NCBI GenBank assembly: GCA_018398805.1 | Contig: JAGFBZ010002268.1 | Span: 744,001-808,000, forward strand | Source: Hirundichthys speculiger | Lineage: Eukaryota > Chordata > Actinopteri > Beloniformes > Exocoetidae | DNA: 64,000 bases | Direction: 5' to 3' | Shown: positions 24,601 to 37,600 of the stretch, piece after piece | Numbering within the stretch: position 1 is the stretch's first letter | Layout: each line of letters starts with the position of its first letter | Made by a program: the position numbers and the translations under genes | Notes under the pieces: model-generated | What the model was told of the DNA's origin: nothing | Seen by the model: the letters and a program-made list of their open reading frames with translations, nothing else | Databases searched by the model: none

Positions 24601-27600
24601 AGACTGGAGACCACCGGAGGATTTGCTACAAATAATATCCCTTTGTGAAATAGGATTTGCTGTTTTTTTTTTGTCTTGTTCCTTTTTTTTTCTCTCTTTA
24701 ATGAGGCAAACTGAAGTTGGCACAGTGTTCATTGATGCTTACTTGTTAGCTTTTGGTTTATTTGACCTCAAATTAATTTTTATATCATATGTTGTTGCAT
24801 TTTTGCTCTCTGTCACAGAGCTACATACCGATGCCTGGCACAATGGCTCCTCTCTACTTCTCTACTCCTCTATTTCTTTGTCCTGTGGATTAAACTGGAC
24901 TGTTTTGAGGAATGTAGACAGGCTGCACAAAGCTTACTTCCTGTGTGTTTATCTTTTTCTCTCAGGGCTCAGGAAACATTCCTGCAGTGGGATCAGTTCA
25001 GACGCTTCTACAATTTTCTGATGGCTGACAACATGAAGAAAATCATCCTTTCACACAGGTACAAGTGTTGCACTTAAAATATATATTTCTTTGCGTTTTT
25101 TTTTTTCTGTCCTTAAAGCTTATTGCTATGCTTTCAAGTTATGGCCAGAAATAGTGCTTTCATTATTACACTTCAACCATGACCTTTTACTTACTCAAAA
25201 TTATAACTCAAACTGCAAAAATGGCTCTGTCATTTTACTGAAATATTGGTAACTCTTAATAGATTTTGAAGAAGGCACATCATAGATTTGTGTTTTAATG
25301 TTGGTCACTCATTCAGACCTACAGATTTGTTGAAAAAGGTTGTATAGAACTTATGGACATTCTGGAAAATCAAACTTTATCTACAAAAAGAACCCCTATT
25401 TCTCACCCTTGGTAGAAACAGGAAACATTTTCTACAACGGGGTGGGGGCTGATATGAGATTAGATCGTCTGCTTTTATTACAAATTTTTGCAAAACTTTT
25501 TTTTGTAAGTTTGTTTATCCTGAAAGCATTAATGTGATGTGTGTAAATGAAAGAAGTACAGACATGTAGCATCGGATCTCAATTGGTTGAGTATTGAGTT
25601 CCTTATTTCTGATAAGATAAGATAAATGGAGCTGAAGGGTTCAAAAGTAGGCTTTTCTTGTCCATAACGGAGTGAATAATAATTCTTAAGTTGTAGAAAT
25701 TGGCTTATAAAAGACATAATCCAAGTGGGCATTTGTGGCGACTGTTGCCAAGTGTGTGGGTGTCTCTGTGTGCGGTGCTCTGAGATGACTTTTTGTTGTG
25801 AATTGGTGATATAAATAAAACTAAACTGAATTAAAATTCATACGTGTTGTGTTTACAACAGGCAAAACCTGTTTGGAAGAAGCTCGCTTAAAATGATGGA
25901 TGCAGACCTCAGTCGTCTCTACACGGCTACATCGCTCATGCAGATTGATGACAACGTCATGAGGTATGTGGACATGGCATAAGATTGCTTGTAGTCAATA
26001 TTGACAGTCTGAAATACCCGAGATGTTCTAAATATGACCCTGCTTTTTTTTTTTTTTTTCAACAGAAAATTCCATGGTCACAGCTCTCTCAAAGAGTACT
26101 ATGAGAAAGAAAGTTGTGTCCATTATATTCACAATGTAAGAACAGCTTTTGCAAACATCTCATAATCTTATTATGTTTCTTTGGTTTGTTTGTGAATTTG
26201 TTTGATGTATGAAATGTTATTCTTGAATTTTTAGGTATATGTGCCACTGCTGCTAGTAAACTCTGCAGATGATCCTCTGGTTCATGATTCATTGCTCACC
26301 ATCCCTCGCACACTAGCAGGTAATTACCAGCATGTGTCATGACAGCAGTGGAATCCTTTTTGACTGCATTTACCTTCACAACTACAAAACACGCCCGGTG
26401 GCCCAAAGAAAAATGCTCATGATCACTTACTGTTTCTCTCTTAGTCACTTGGTCTGTATACTTCACATTTTTGTTTTAATTTCAGTGATGGGGTTAGTGA
26501 GTCAGGCAGCAAACTTGTTGTAATGATGTAGGTGCAATAGGTAACAAACAATCTAAGAACCTGATTTTCAGAATATGAACCAATATACTAACTTTGAAAA
26601 TGCTAATCAGTAGTTAAAAAAACTTTGTCGATGGCTGTCTGGAATTTAACTGTAGTTTGGGGGTGAAATGGGGTCAGGTATCCAAAGATTACTGAATGGG
26701 TTGCAGATAAAGGAAAAAAAAAAATCATAACTTTACATTTCATGCTTAAGTGCTTTAAGATGACATTTAATTATGCTGACAGTGTGGTATAAATAAATTA
26801 AATCTATTTATACTGCTAATATACATATATGCACACCATTCATAGCTATGAGCTTGTCCGCTTCAGTTTAAGTAGTACATGTACCTTCAAACAAGCTGGA
26901 GCATATTTTTAGTTGAACCTCCATGGATTAACACAACATCCTTGACTTGTCTGCATAAGATTTGTCATACTGATTCTCAGAAAACAGGTCTGCAGTCTCA
27001 AAAGGACCTCTGATGGGTTGGCTCTGCAGTCAGAGGCTCAGGACAGGGTGGGGCACAAATTTGGTCTATGAGTAATGTTTTCTGGTGTGTTGCATCAGCT
27101 GAAACACTCGACCATAAATATAACTGTGTTTCCCCTTCTGTTTAACCCATTAACACCTGACACAGAACATTGGTACTGCTATTTAAATCGTAATTGGGTG
27201 CTTCCCAGGTCTTTCAGGTTCCTAAAAATGAGTTTATTCTTTTGAATGGACAAAAGTAAATATTCAATTTTGATTCTTATTAAAAATAAAGCCATACGTT
27301 TTGGCCTCACATGAGACTATTGAGGTTTCTGTCTCCTCCTTGCCTGTGCTCTGTTGAAAGTAACTGACGTGTTAACTGTTTTGAAAAAGGAAAGTTCCCA
27401 ATGAAAGCGTGTGTATGGGTGGGGGAATTCTGACTGTAGGTACATATTGGTCATTTTTCCGACACACAAGATTTATGTTGCTTTTTCGAGAGCAACACTT
27501 GTAACAACAAGTGTTATTTTACCTCTGGCCTAAAATGAGATTCAGTCAACTGGACAAACAACTACCAGAAAGAGACTCTGTACTGGTCTTGCTGTGTTGG

Positions 27601-30303
27601 CACTGGCATTGGCTTAGGTTATAAAGTGATCAGAGTTTAAAGATCACCATGACATCAATTATACTGAAGCAAACAGGCAACAAGACTTTAAAATTACTTG
27701 AACAGGAAATATCCATCTTAATTTGTTGTCTCTTTATTGCATTAATGTTCTGAAGTTGGCTTTGATGTACTATTCAAAGCTTAAAATTTACTGCTATGCC
27801 AGGAAGAAAGGCAGGTATTTTTATTACAGTGTAACAAAGTTAAAATCCTCAGACAGTCATGTAACAGTTAATTATGTCCCTGTGTGTTCAGGTGTTCTTT
27901 TTTCTTTTTTTAACTATGAGCTGATGTTGTCAGGCTGTCACTCAGTGCCTGCTGAGGAGGTGGCTCCAGGGTGTGAGCAGGCACTGAGCTGTCCAAGGGC
28001 AGCCTAGCAACTGTCATGAACAGTTTGCAGTGGTGAAAGCCCTCTGGGATCTTAATCATTATTCATCTGCATCAGGCTCCCCCACTAACCCAGATAAGAA
28101 CAAGAGAATAAAGAGATCCAGGCCAGTCTTTTCATGAAACCACTCTTTCTGGCTGTCCACAGCTGCAGCACTTTGCAGAGGTTCACACAGCAATCTAAAA
28201 GCCACTGATGCTTTAAAGATGTCTTCATTGTGGATATGTCCTACTTTAAATTTCAGAAGGAATGTATTGCATCTTGTAATAAACCATCAGTATGAATGGA
28301 TTCTCTGTTTTCTTGTATAGAAAGAAAAACATCTTTGCCAAAAAATGGAGATAGTATAACCATTGACCACAGGAAAGGAAAATTTTAACGCCATCTGTCA
28401 TCTTATATTTATATCATTTGGGTGAGGTTATATAGACATGTACCTTCCAAAGAAGGATGTAAGCTGAGCTGCTTAACCTTGAGGGTTATAGAAAAGATTA
28501 CGAATTTACTGTAGATTAATGTGACATATCTGTACTTCAAATAACAGAGAAATTAGTGAATAGTTAAATTCCCACCGGAATCTAAGATTTACACTCTAGA
28601 AAGCAGTTTGGAGTATTGAAAGGGAAACAAAAATCGCAGAGAAACCCATTTGTCCCAGGTTTTATCATAATTCTAAACAGCAATGACCAGATACAACTAA
28701 TAATACATTTATTAGTACATGAATATATTTACAAAAACGTCGTCAGGACCCTGCCATATATTACATTTCTTTATTTTAATATGTATTTATGCATTATTTG
28801 GTCATGAGTAAAGATAATAAATTATACATTGATTTTGTGTGAAAATTTCATTGTGTTCCTCCTGGAGGCTTTTCCACAGTATTTCAGACAACAGTGATCC
28901 TTTATTTTTTGCGGTTAATGTCCCCCCCCCCACTTTCCTGTAAGAGCATTTGTAAACATAAATGGTAGTAAGACATCTGATGGGTTCTGTGTCAGAGCTC
29001 TGCACACCAGCCAATTTCTTTGACAGCTACCACAGGGGAAAATAAATTAATATTAAAAGAAAGAAACACATGCCTTTGTTTTAGCAGTTATGGCCAGGAA
29101 CTGGGATCCACATGCTTTTGAGCAGAGCACAACATACAGACAATTAAAAGGGTTGTGTGAGAGCCAGGAAAACCTGTTGGCCAAGAAAAACATGTCTCAA
29201 AAAGTCTATATTTTATTATTTCTAAAATCACGTCCAAGTTGAAAGAGCATTTTTTTTTATTGTGGCCTTTAAATCAGTTTCAGTTCAATTATTTTTTTTA
29301 ACAGAATGTAATTATCTTCAATGCAGTCCAATTAAAGACACTCCTCTTTGGTCTTGTTATTATCCTATTATATCCCCAATAAATCCAACTTGTTTTAATT
29401 TTATAACCAAATTCATTCAAATTCACATTGTACCAATTCATAAAAAATAGCGTAACTAAGAAGCTCAAGAGCATTGCATCTTCAATTCAGTCCCCATCCT
29501 GAGCATAAATGATTTAACAGTAGAAAGAAATGACTCCTCATTAACAAGAAGAAATCTCTGCCAGAACCAAGCTCATGAAAGGATGGCTGGTCTGTGGAGG
29601 GTGAAAGGACAGGAAAGAGATGCCAACAAACACAAAGAGATTATTCCAGAGGTATAGGTTATAAGATAAACACAAAGTTGATAACAGTAACAATGTTACA
29701 TCATCACAGTGTATCATGGGAGGTCACCAGCAGCCTAGGCCTGTAGCAAAATAACTAAAAGTTATCTGCTTCATCAAAAAAAAAGGAACATTTTAAACCT
29801 GATCTTAAACATATATACAAAAAGATGTCTGTGTTCAATATGAAGTGTGGCAACAAGTGTTCTGTTGGGATATTATGGAACTATGAGTTCTTTAAGAATA
29901 AAAAGGAAAAACTTTATCAAGCAACCAAAGGCTTATTCAAGCTTTTATCAGCTTGACCATGCAAACACACCCTATCCTATGTTGTAACAGATATTTAAAA
30001 AAAAATCCATGACACGTCTCCAGAAGTGGAAGCCTATCCTTAGTTGGTTGCAGTCTGTAGAAATTTAATTCCTGTGTACTTTGTCCTCTTTCAGCAAAGA
30101 AGCCAAATGTGGTCTTTGCCCTGACACTTCACGGAGGCCACCTGGGCTTCTTTGAGGGTGATGTGCTCTTCCCCCAGCCCCTAACCTGGATGGACAAAGT
30201 GATTGTGGGTTACGCCAATGCCATATGTCAGTGGGAGAAACAAAAACCACCATGCCAAAGTGGTCACCTGAGTGAGGGTTCCTGCTTGGAGGAAAAAGCT
30301 TAA
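18609..30303 (+). CDS. abhd2: Abhd2: membrane alpha/beta-hydrolase, nine coding exons
   Basis: Monoacylglycerol-lipase-type serine hydrolase. The human orthologue is a progesterone-responsive enzyme of the sperm plasma membrane. Coding exons: 18609-18817, 21733-21909, 23751-23918, 24008-24191, 24966-25058, 25862-25963, 26066-26135, 26235-26319 and 30095-30303. An N-terminal membrane anchor lies in exon 1 (LAAVATVLYIIVRCLNL). The nucleophile elbow GFSLGGN is in exon 4, the acid region NSADDPLVHD in exon 8 and the catalytic-histidine motif LHGGHLGFFEG in exon 9. Predicted length is 431 aa against 425 in human. All junctions are GT-AG with consistent phases if one base is discounted. The T-run at 21,869-21,872 in exon 2 holds one T too many, giving a frameshift and an immediate TGA. 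A start at 18,609 is chosen because the in-frame ATG at 18,540 lies before the acceptor ending at 18,600. Confidence 0.93.
18818..21732 (+). other. abhd2 intron 1 (after the ATG exon)
   Basis: A 2.9-kb AT-rich intron with donor GTGAGT and acceptor TTTTCCAG. It holds a C-run near 19,526 and scattered low-complexity DNA. I see no gene or intact transposon in it. Confidence 0.5.
22466..22497 (+). repeat. poly-G tract
   Basis: About 32 bases that are G except for interspersed T, including an uninterrupted run of 17 or more G, in abhd2 intron 2. It is compatible with G-quadruplex formation on the plus strand and is a likely site of assembly error. Confidence 0.9.
25735..25850 (+). mobile_element. 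fish LINE 3'-tail remnant in an abhd2 intron
   Basis: Contains a terminal sequence common in teleost LINE/SINE tails ('gtgctctgagatgac', 'gtgaattggtgatataaat', then 'aaaactaaactgaatt'). No coding remains. It lies between abhd2 exons 5 and 6. Confidence 0.45.
26320..30094 (+). other. last abhd2 intron, 3.8 kb
   Basis: AT-rich DNA between the exon carrying the catalytic acid and the one carrying the catalytic histidine, with donor GTAATT and acceptor CTTTCAG. It contains C- and A-runs and short open frames with no recognisable similarity. I see no gene in it. Confidence 0.5.
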
Positions 30304-33300
30304 AACTGTAACTCTCTCATCCATTCTTTAACCTGAGACGTCTCCTCTTTCTGAGCACCACTCTCCCAACACTGCACTGAGGAGACATTTTAAACTGCTC
30401 TCCTCTGCCTTCTCCTCTGGTGCTTTTCACTACTACTGACCCACATCTTCCAATCATACGCCTTTACCCCACTTTGTAATCACTATCACCTTATAGTGTG
30501 CGAAAAGACAAAAATAACCAACTGCCTTTGTGCTCATTTCCAATGTGAAGACTCAGCTGGACCATTTCGTCACTAAGGTGACAAATGGCTAATGGAGGCT
30601 AATACCAACTGTGACAAAATATTAAGTCGCTCTTGAAAGGAAAGTCAGAGCATAACTTCTGGGTATTTGAGTAAAAAACGAGCACACGAGAAGCCTCCTG
30701 TTACAGTTAGCAGCGACTGCGACAGTCTGTGGTTTTTTTTACTGCACCTAGAAGAGGCTCAATGCTTATCACCTCCAAGGCCATATAGCCTAGTCTGCTG
30801 CCTTAACCAAAGCAGCATCTTTGTAGTATGTTAGTATGTATGTATGTATGTAACTCACAGATGTGGTGAGTACACCTGTGTGCACCAAGAGTTACAGAAC
30901 CATAACGGCACATGTGGTCTTTGTGTTGGGTTGGTGCGATCCAAATTCTGTGTTCATGGTCTGTTGACCTTTTTAATGTATTTTGTTTTTTGGGTGAATT
31001 GTTGCTCTGATGTTTGTAGTAATTGTCCAACCACAAAACAATTAAGTATTAGAGTTGGTTTTTAAACATTATTTCCAGCCCATAACAACCTCCTGGAACT
31101 TATGTTTGGCACTTAAAATGAAAGTGTTCAACGTTAATCAGGAATGACCAGGAACCAACCCCAGATGGGATCCATGTACATTCCCACAGGCTCATGCTGT
31201 CACTTTGATTCAGTGCACTTTACACCCTGTATGCCACATTTTCTTTCCTCGTAAGTGGAAACAGAGTTTTGAAGATTAATGGTTGAGTAAAAGGGAGCAA
31301 GGATGATAACTAAAAGTTAGATGACTCAAATGTTCCCTGTGTCATCTGTAGTCAAGTGTCTTTGGGCCCTCTTGCTTTCTTCTGCCTTTGATCAGCTGCA
31401 GGTTCAGCTAAAATTCTTGTTTTACGGCACATGCACAGACCTACCACCCCACAGAGGCTAACGCTTAGCCTGCTCCGTTTGGTGCAAAGCAAATGATCCT
31501 TAAGTTTTAGAAAGTTGAATATTCATTGTACTGACTTGCTTATGTGGTGCTATTAAAGGGAAGGTTCAGCCGTTTGAAGCAGTTTTTCCAGTTTTATTAC
31601 CTGAGCTGTGAGGTTGATGAATACGAGGGCTATAGATACCTAACTGAACCCGATGTTTGTTCTACTGGATTATTCGTGAAATGCTAGTGATTTTCATATT
31701 ATTTAACTAGATTAAGAATCCGGCGTCTAAGAACATATGAGGGAGTTATTTTGTTTCAGTGGCTGTTTCTCCTGTTTTCTCAAACAAGGCTGAGTATTTA
31801 TTTAAAATGTTTAACCTAAAAACTGCATTTAAAAAATTATCACAGACCTGTCATGTTGAAATCATGCTGCAGGACTGGGACCTGTGAACTTGTCAAAACT
31901 CAACTCTAATTAATAAGTTGTCACAAACATTGTTGTTAAAGAGCACTGTGATGAGAGATAGTTAATATTATGAACAAAATCACTGACAGCAGTGTGTTTT
32001 ATTTGGATCAGATGTTTGGCTATTAGTGACTTGGGTTTGTATTATAATACCTGGGTGATAGTATTTGTATACATGTCTCTAATAGTATAATGTGTCTGTA
32101 ATGTAAGAAGAAACTCACAAACCATATCGATCAAAAACTGTTCCTGACCAGTTTTTTTTCCCAGTTTAGTTTAAGCTCACGCATTAACAGAGCACACATT
32201 AACATTGTGATCTAAGAATCATAAACTAAAAGGTAAAATGAGCTTGGATTTATTTATTTATTTATTTCCAATGTAAGTTTTTTTTTTTAATTATTCTAAA
32301 GACTTGGACTCTAATGGCTACCAGGGTCTTTTTCTTTTTGTGTTTGTAAACTACTTCACTTGTTAAATGAAGACTGTTCTGAGCAAATACTATGAATTCC
32401 AGGTATTTCACCAACACTGGCTGGACTAATAACGAAAAGGGATTCACTGATCCACATTTATCTACTTAAACTCAGGGCTGTAACAAATGCAGCACTCATG
32501 CTCTCAATTCCCCTGATGTGAAATATCTTCACCTCAGTCTGTGGACCTCATTGGAAATATTTTTATGGAGTGTACTGTATAATCAGTCAACCTTAGTGTG
32601 GCTGGAAAATCATATGCTTGCTCTGACTGAATTGATTAATTCCGACAGTGGAAACCCTAAATTTAACAGTGACATCATATTTAATGTGGGTGAGTGACAG
32701 AGGGACTGACATCTGATCCTTTTTCTAGCATGAAAGGGTGTTTGTGAAGTCTGCCTCCACCCTTTCTTTGCTTGAAGGCATTGACATTGTTGCCATCTGT
32801 TGTCAGGGAGACCACACTGCAACTGCCACTTATTCATGGCAGACACATTATCATGCATCTGCAGTCGTATTATTTGGTTCATAGTTTAACTACTCCACAT
32901 CTCTCATTTCTAAATAATTGTGTGTGGTTTGGGATTCTTTTGGCTAAGCAAAGAAATAAGGTGATTATTGATGACACCAGCAGCTGCCCAGCTCATGCAG
33001 TAAGAGCCATTTGTTCTTTTAAAACGTATTGCTTCTCTCCAACTTTGCACAAAAATGCAGGTTTGGCTGTATTATTTGGATGTATTTTATTTGTATGGAA
33101 TTATTTTGGGGTATTTTTTTTCTTTTTTTTATATTGCATAGTTGTTTATGACTTACTGTATTATTTGCTTGTGCAAATGTAACAGAGCGTTGGTGTGAAG
33201 TAAACACACCTCACATTAGGCTTGTCCTGTGTCATATCACCACCTCTAGGTCAACAAAATCCAAAACTTGTTCACTTTATCAACAAAAAGTCAAATAGAC

Positions 33301-34560
33301 GTATAAAGAATCATGGCAATAACCAGTTATTTCAACATAAAGGTGGTAGAAAATGGTGGCAAAGTATATTAGACCAAAATGTATCAACGTTAACATAATT
33401 TGCTCATGGATTGTGGGACTATACTGCTAAAAGAATATGATCCTCTGCATTTTTCATAACTTCAGTGCTTCAAGCATCAAGACTGTTTATTTGCTTGCAA
33501 ATAAACAGTTTTTGTAAGTAAACTACAAGCAGTTTTTGTAATTTTTCATTTTGAAATCCTGAACTCTCAGCCTCAAGAAAGTGGGGAGCCCACAGTGTGT
33601 TATACAGCTTTAATTTTCTGTTTCCAAACTTGTTAGAAGGTGGTTAAGGGGCATGGCAATAAGTTGAAGGAACATAAACAGTCACACGTTGTGATACACT
33701 CTGATCGTGAACACTGGGTGTTTTTGTTCATGAAAACCAGTGGTGTGTGTGATCTAATTATGTGAGGAAATATGGATGTGTTCAAAAATAAATTATTTTC
33801 TCAAAATAAAAAGAACAAAATGTTTCCATTTCATTTTACACACTATGAAGATTTTTTTTTTTTAACTTAGGTAAAGACTCAATTACAGAGATGATGGCGC
33901 CTCCTTGTGCTGTGCTGCAAACATTTTATTTCTTCACCTGGTAAAAACTGGTTCAACTGCTACTTTTACATTGAATTAAATAAAGGGAGTACAGCAAATA
34001 CAAAATGCAAATATATATGGAACTACAGAGACAATTGTTTAATTGAATATTTTCAAATCCAATACAACAGGCAGAAATGAAATTAATGGTACACAAGGCA
34101 TCTTGAGTATCACAACTCACTTGAAACTCGAAGATCTTGACACAAGGCTGTTGAGACATGTAACTAAGTCCAGGTCAGTGTGCTGGACGCCATTCGAATG
34201 TTGGCCCCTCTCATTATCAGTCTCCCCTCTGCTGTTCATAAATCAGTCTCGTGACTATAAATCACTGAATCCTTACCAGAGCAATGTCTGCACTCCTTAC
34301 TGTTTTAGGCACAAGGCTGTCGTAAATTTGAAGTTTAAGGCAAAGTACCGTGCAAAGTCATTGCAGTTGTGATTTAGATTTCATCATACCATCAGTTCTC
34401 AGTCCTCCCCTGCTTGAAGACAAAACCAAGGAATGCCAGTGATGTGAAGTAATCATTGTTAGCTATGAATTATTCTTTCTGTGATATCTAAACATCCTTT
34501 TTCTTTTCCACATATCACTCATTTGCAAACCACTCGACCCCCAACTCAATACACTTTTTT
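30304..34560 (+). other. abhd2 3' UTR and abhd2-rlbp1 intergenic region
   Basis: Non-coding DNA downstream of the abhd2 stop. Mammalian ABHD2 has a long 3' UTR, so much of this may be transcribed. Possible polyadenylation signals include AATAAA at 33,787-33,792. A small (GTAT)n run is at about 30,833-30,850. The open frame at 32,772-33,182 has no recognised similarity. The convergent rlbp1 gene ends at 34,683. Confidence 0.4.
33482..33509. repeat. perfect 13-bp-arm hairpin
   Basis: ACTGTTTATTTGC (33,482-33,494), a 2-base loop TT, then the exact reverse complement (33,497-33,509). Located in the presumed abhd2 3' region. Confidence 0.7.
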
Positions 34561-34682
34561 TGTTCTAAACTGCCTGGGTTAAAAACAACAATAATAACAA
34601 AAAAAAATCTGCATATCTGATCTTAGCACAAATGAAGCATCTTGGCTTCAACTCCTGTTTTTCACGAAGACTGAATCTTCTT

Positions 34683-37600
34683 TCAAAGAGCAGTGTCTTC
34701 AGAGCCGAAAAGCTTGGTGGCGATGGCCTGGCAGTCAGCCACTGGAGCTTTTCCATCGAAATCTGAAGGCAGCATGTCTGCATCAAATTCTTTGAAGTAG
34801 TTGTCCAGTTCATCACCGTGAACAAAGACCTGCAGAAGGTTGGGAAACACAGAGAGGGCAATGGATGTAAATCAGAAAAACAAACAATGAATTGAATGCA
34901 TAACTGAGAGGAGTTTTTTGCGTCTCTGTTCGCACCCTCTCCAGCAGCTTGGCCTTCATGAAGGGTTTAACCACATTGTATGTGGTGGTGAAGTACCAGG
35001 GCTGGTGAGTAACATGGACCGCCTTGAAGCGGGCGGGAAATGAGTCCTGTAGAGAAACACGCAACACAAAGTTTTGAGAAATATTTCCAAAGGTTACATG
35101 TAAAGAAGTTCTCAGACTGTCCTCTCATGTCTGTTCTGACCTGTAGCATGTCCACCATCTTCTTGAGCTCAGCTGTCTTTATTCCTGAGGCATGCTGCAT
35201 GGTGAAGCCCTTGAAATTCTCAATAAGGACGAAGCCATTGATTTGAGTTTCTTCATTTTCAAGCAACTTCTCCAGAATCACACAGTATGCTCGCAAGACC
35301 TGTTGTACACACAAAAGGTATGTGTTCTTTCAGAAAAGACCGCCTCAGAGTTCTTTAAGACTGTGTTGTGCGGTCATGTAAGAGGTTGGTTTACAGCTAC
35401 CTCATCAAAGGTGATCTCCTCCAGGTCCCAGTTGTCAATGTTGAAAAGCAGGACAACACGCCCATACCTGTCTCTGCTGGGCAGAACCACAGGATATCCT
35501 GCCTCGATGGTACAGCGGACTGCCTCAGGGGTTAAGTTCTCAAACAGCTCAGGATACTCATTCCTGAAGCGCACGTAACCTAGAGGGCCATCAAAACACA
35601 CACCTAGCTGTACGTCACAACTGAAAGATCAACTGCATTCTCATCGTGTGCACCATTTGTTCATTGGTCACCGTAATTAGTTGCTGCAGGCCGTTAATTC
35701 TGAGCCTTATTAAATATAATCTACCTACCTAGATGGGTGTGTAGGTAAGAGAGAAAGTCCACACATGTTAATGATGAGTGAATGAGTACATGTATTCAGT
35801 AATTAACCCTACACTATAAGTTCCCATCACATTCCCCTCTAACAAATCCCTCCATCCATCCACCCATTTTCCATATCTGATTCACCCTTTCACTTTAATA
35901 ACTATGGAGCCCTGTTTGGGTCATAATTCAATGAATAAATGAGTCTATTATTATGAAATACAGGTGTTTATTATTATGAAATATGTATCCATTATTATGA
36001 AATGTTTGCCATCATTATGATATACATGTTTATTATTATTAAATACTTCCCATTATTATTAATAAATATATGTGTATTATTATGAAATATTTCCCATTAT
36101 TATTTAAAAAATGTAATTATTATGAAATATATTTTTATTATTTAATCTTAGTTTAATGCATAATTGTTTATTTCAGAATGGCTTTTTTATCTAAGAATAC
36201 GTTTTTACATAATGGCTTCGTTTTTTGTAAGAATGAGCTTTTACATATTTTTACATTTTGCCACTGGGCAGGACCCGTGGTTGACCTGCACGCTCATTGG
36301 CTGATCCTTCTCCATTCTACGCTCTGACATCGACTAGTTTTGGCTGTGAGGTCCCGTTAGCAGCAGGCCGTGGTGTCATCAAGGTACGCTCCTAGTCCGA
36401 TTGTAGCTATGGCAGCTTGGACTGAGCTACGGGAAACCTTGACGTTTCTTAGTCGATGTCAACTTTTAACCGTAAACTGAGGTGCATTCTGCCACCTACT
36501 GTCCTGGAGTATATACATTGCACCTCTCGCCCACTATCGATATTCACTGTTCTGTTGCTTATGCCTGAATGAAAGAGCAGCCAATCACATAAATGGCTCC
36601 GCCCTCTCTGCTGTGATTGACACACAAATCATTCTTATGAAAAACAAAGTCATTATTATGTAAAAGCTCATTCTTATGAAAAACGAAACCATTATCACAA
36701 TAATGGGAAATATTTTATAATAATAAATGCCTGTATTTCATAATAATAGACATTGAATTATGACCCAAACGGGGCTCCATAAATAACTTTTATTTACTAT
36801 ACTGCTAATGGTTAAACTGGGGGTTTGGGGGTCATGAAATATCATCTCACAAACATTATGATGAAGAAAACTGAAAAAGAAAATAAGTTTCAATAAATGA
36901 TTGTGTGCAAGTGCAAAGCGCACACAGCATGAACAATAAACAAGTCACTTGGTGTCGTCCTATAGTCGTGTCAGAGTGCTCTGTTTTTTTAACGTTCTTG
37001 GTCTGCACAGTTGTGAAGTTCCCAGCAGAACACTGAGTGATCACAACTAAACTAAAATTGTTGTCCAATTTGAACACAAAGGGCTGCTTTGTCCAGGGAA
37101 ACTAAGAGGAATCTCAAGGCCCCCAATTAATGAACACATGCCTCGCTGTCTCAGAGAGGGATAGGATTCATGCAAATAAGGAAACAAAAGAGACCTCATT
37201 CTTAATTACTGAAGCTATTGGAGAATGTCTGCAGAAGCTGAATCAAAGCATATGTGGGTAGGAGCCCAGCTTTTTCTCTCCACAAAAGCTGAAATGAAAG
37301 CCCTTCATCTGAAGTTGTGTGGCCTCAGTCTCTCACCTTTCATGAGCTCGTGAGCTCTAGTGACATCAAACTTGCGGGCTCTGAGGAAGCGCAGCAGTAG
37401 AGCATCCGGTTTATCACCAAAGCGCTCCTGCACCAGTTTGGCCATATCGTCTCCCTCCCCTGCCCTCTCCTTCATCATGGCCCTCAGGTCTTTCAGTGAG
37501 GACACCCGTCTCTCATCTGTTTCATTCAGCTCATCCTTCGCCTGGAGAACCCACGTAAAACATTCTTCTTTTAAAAGCCACACATTGTCTCCAGCTGACA

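Noticed and set aside
24482..25021. 179-aa open frame
   Set aside because: It lies mostly in an abhd2 intron and reads into exon 5 out of the ABHD2 frame. Composition is hydrophobic and T-rich from intronic DNA.
32772..33182. 136-aa plus-strand frame downstream of abhd2
   Set aside because: No recognisable domain, low-complexity end, no splice or homology support.
35192..35578. 128-aa plus-strand frame
   Set aside because: Antisense shadow of two rlbp1 exons whose splice sites and protein similarity are on the minus strand.
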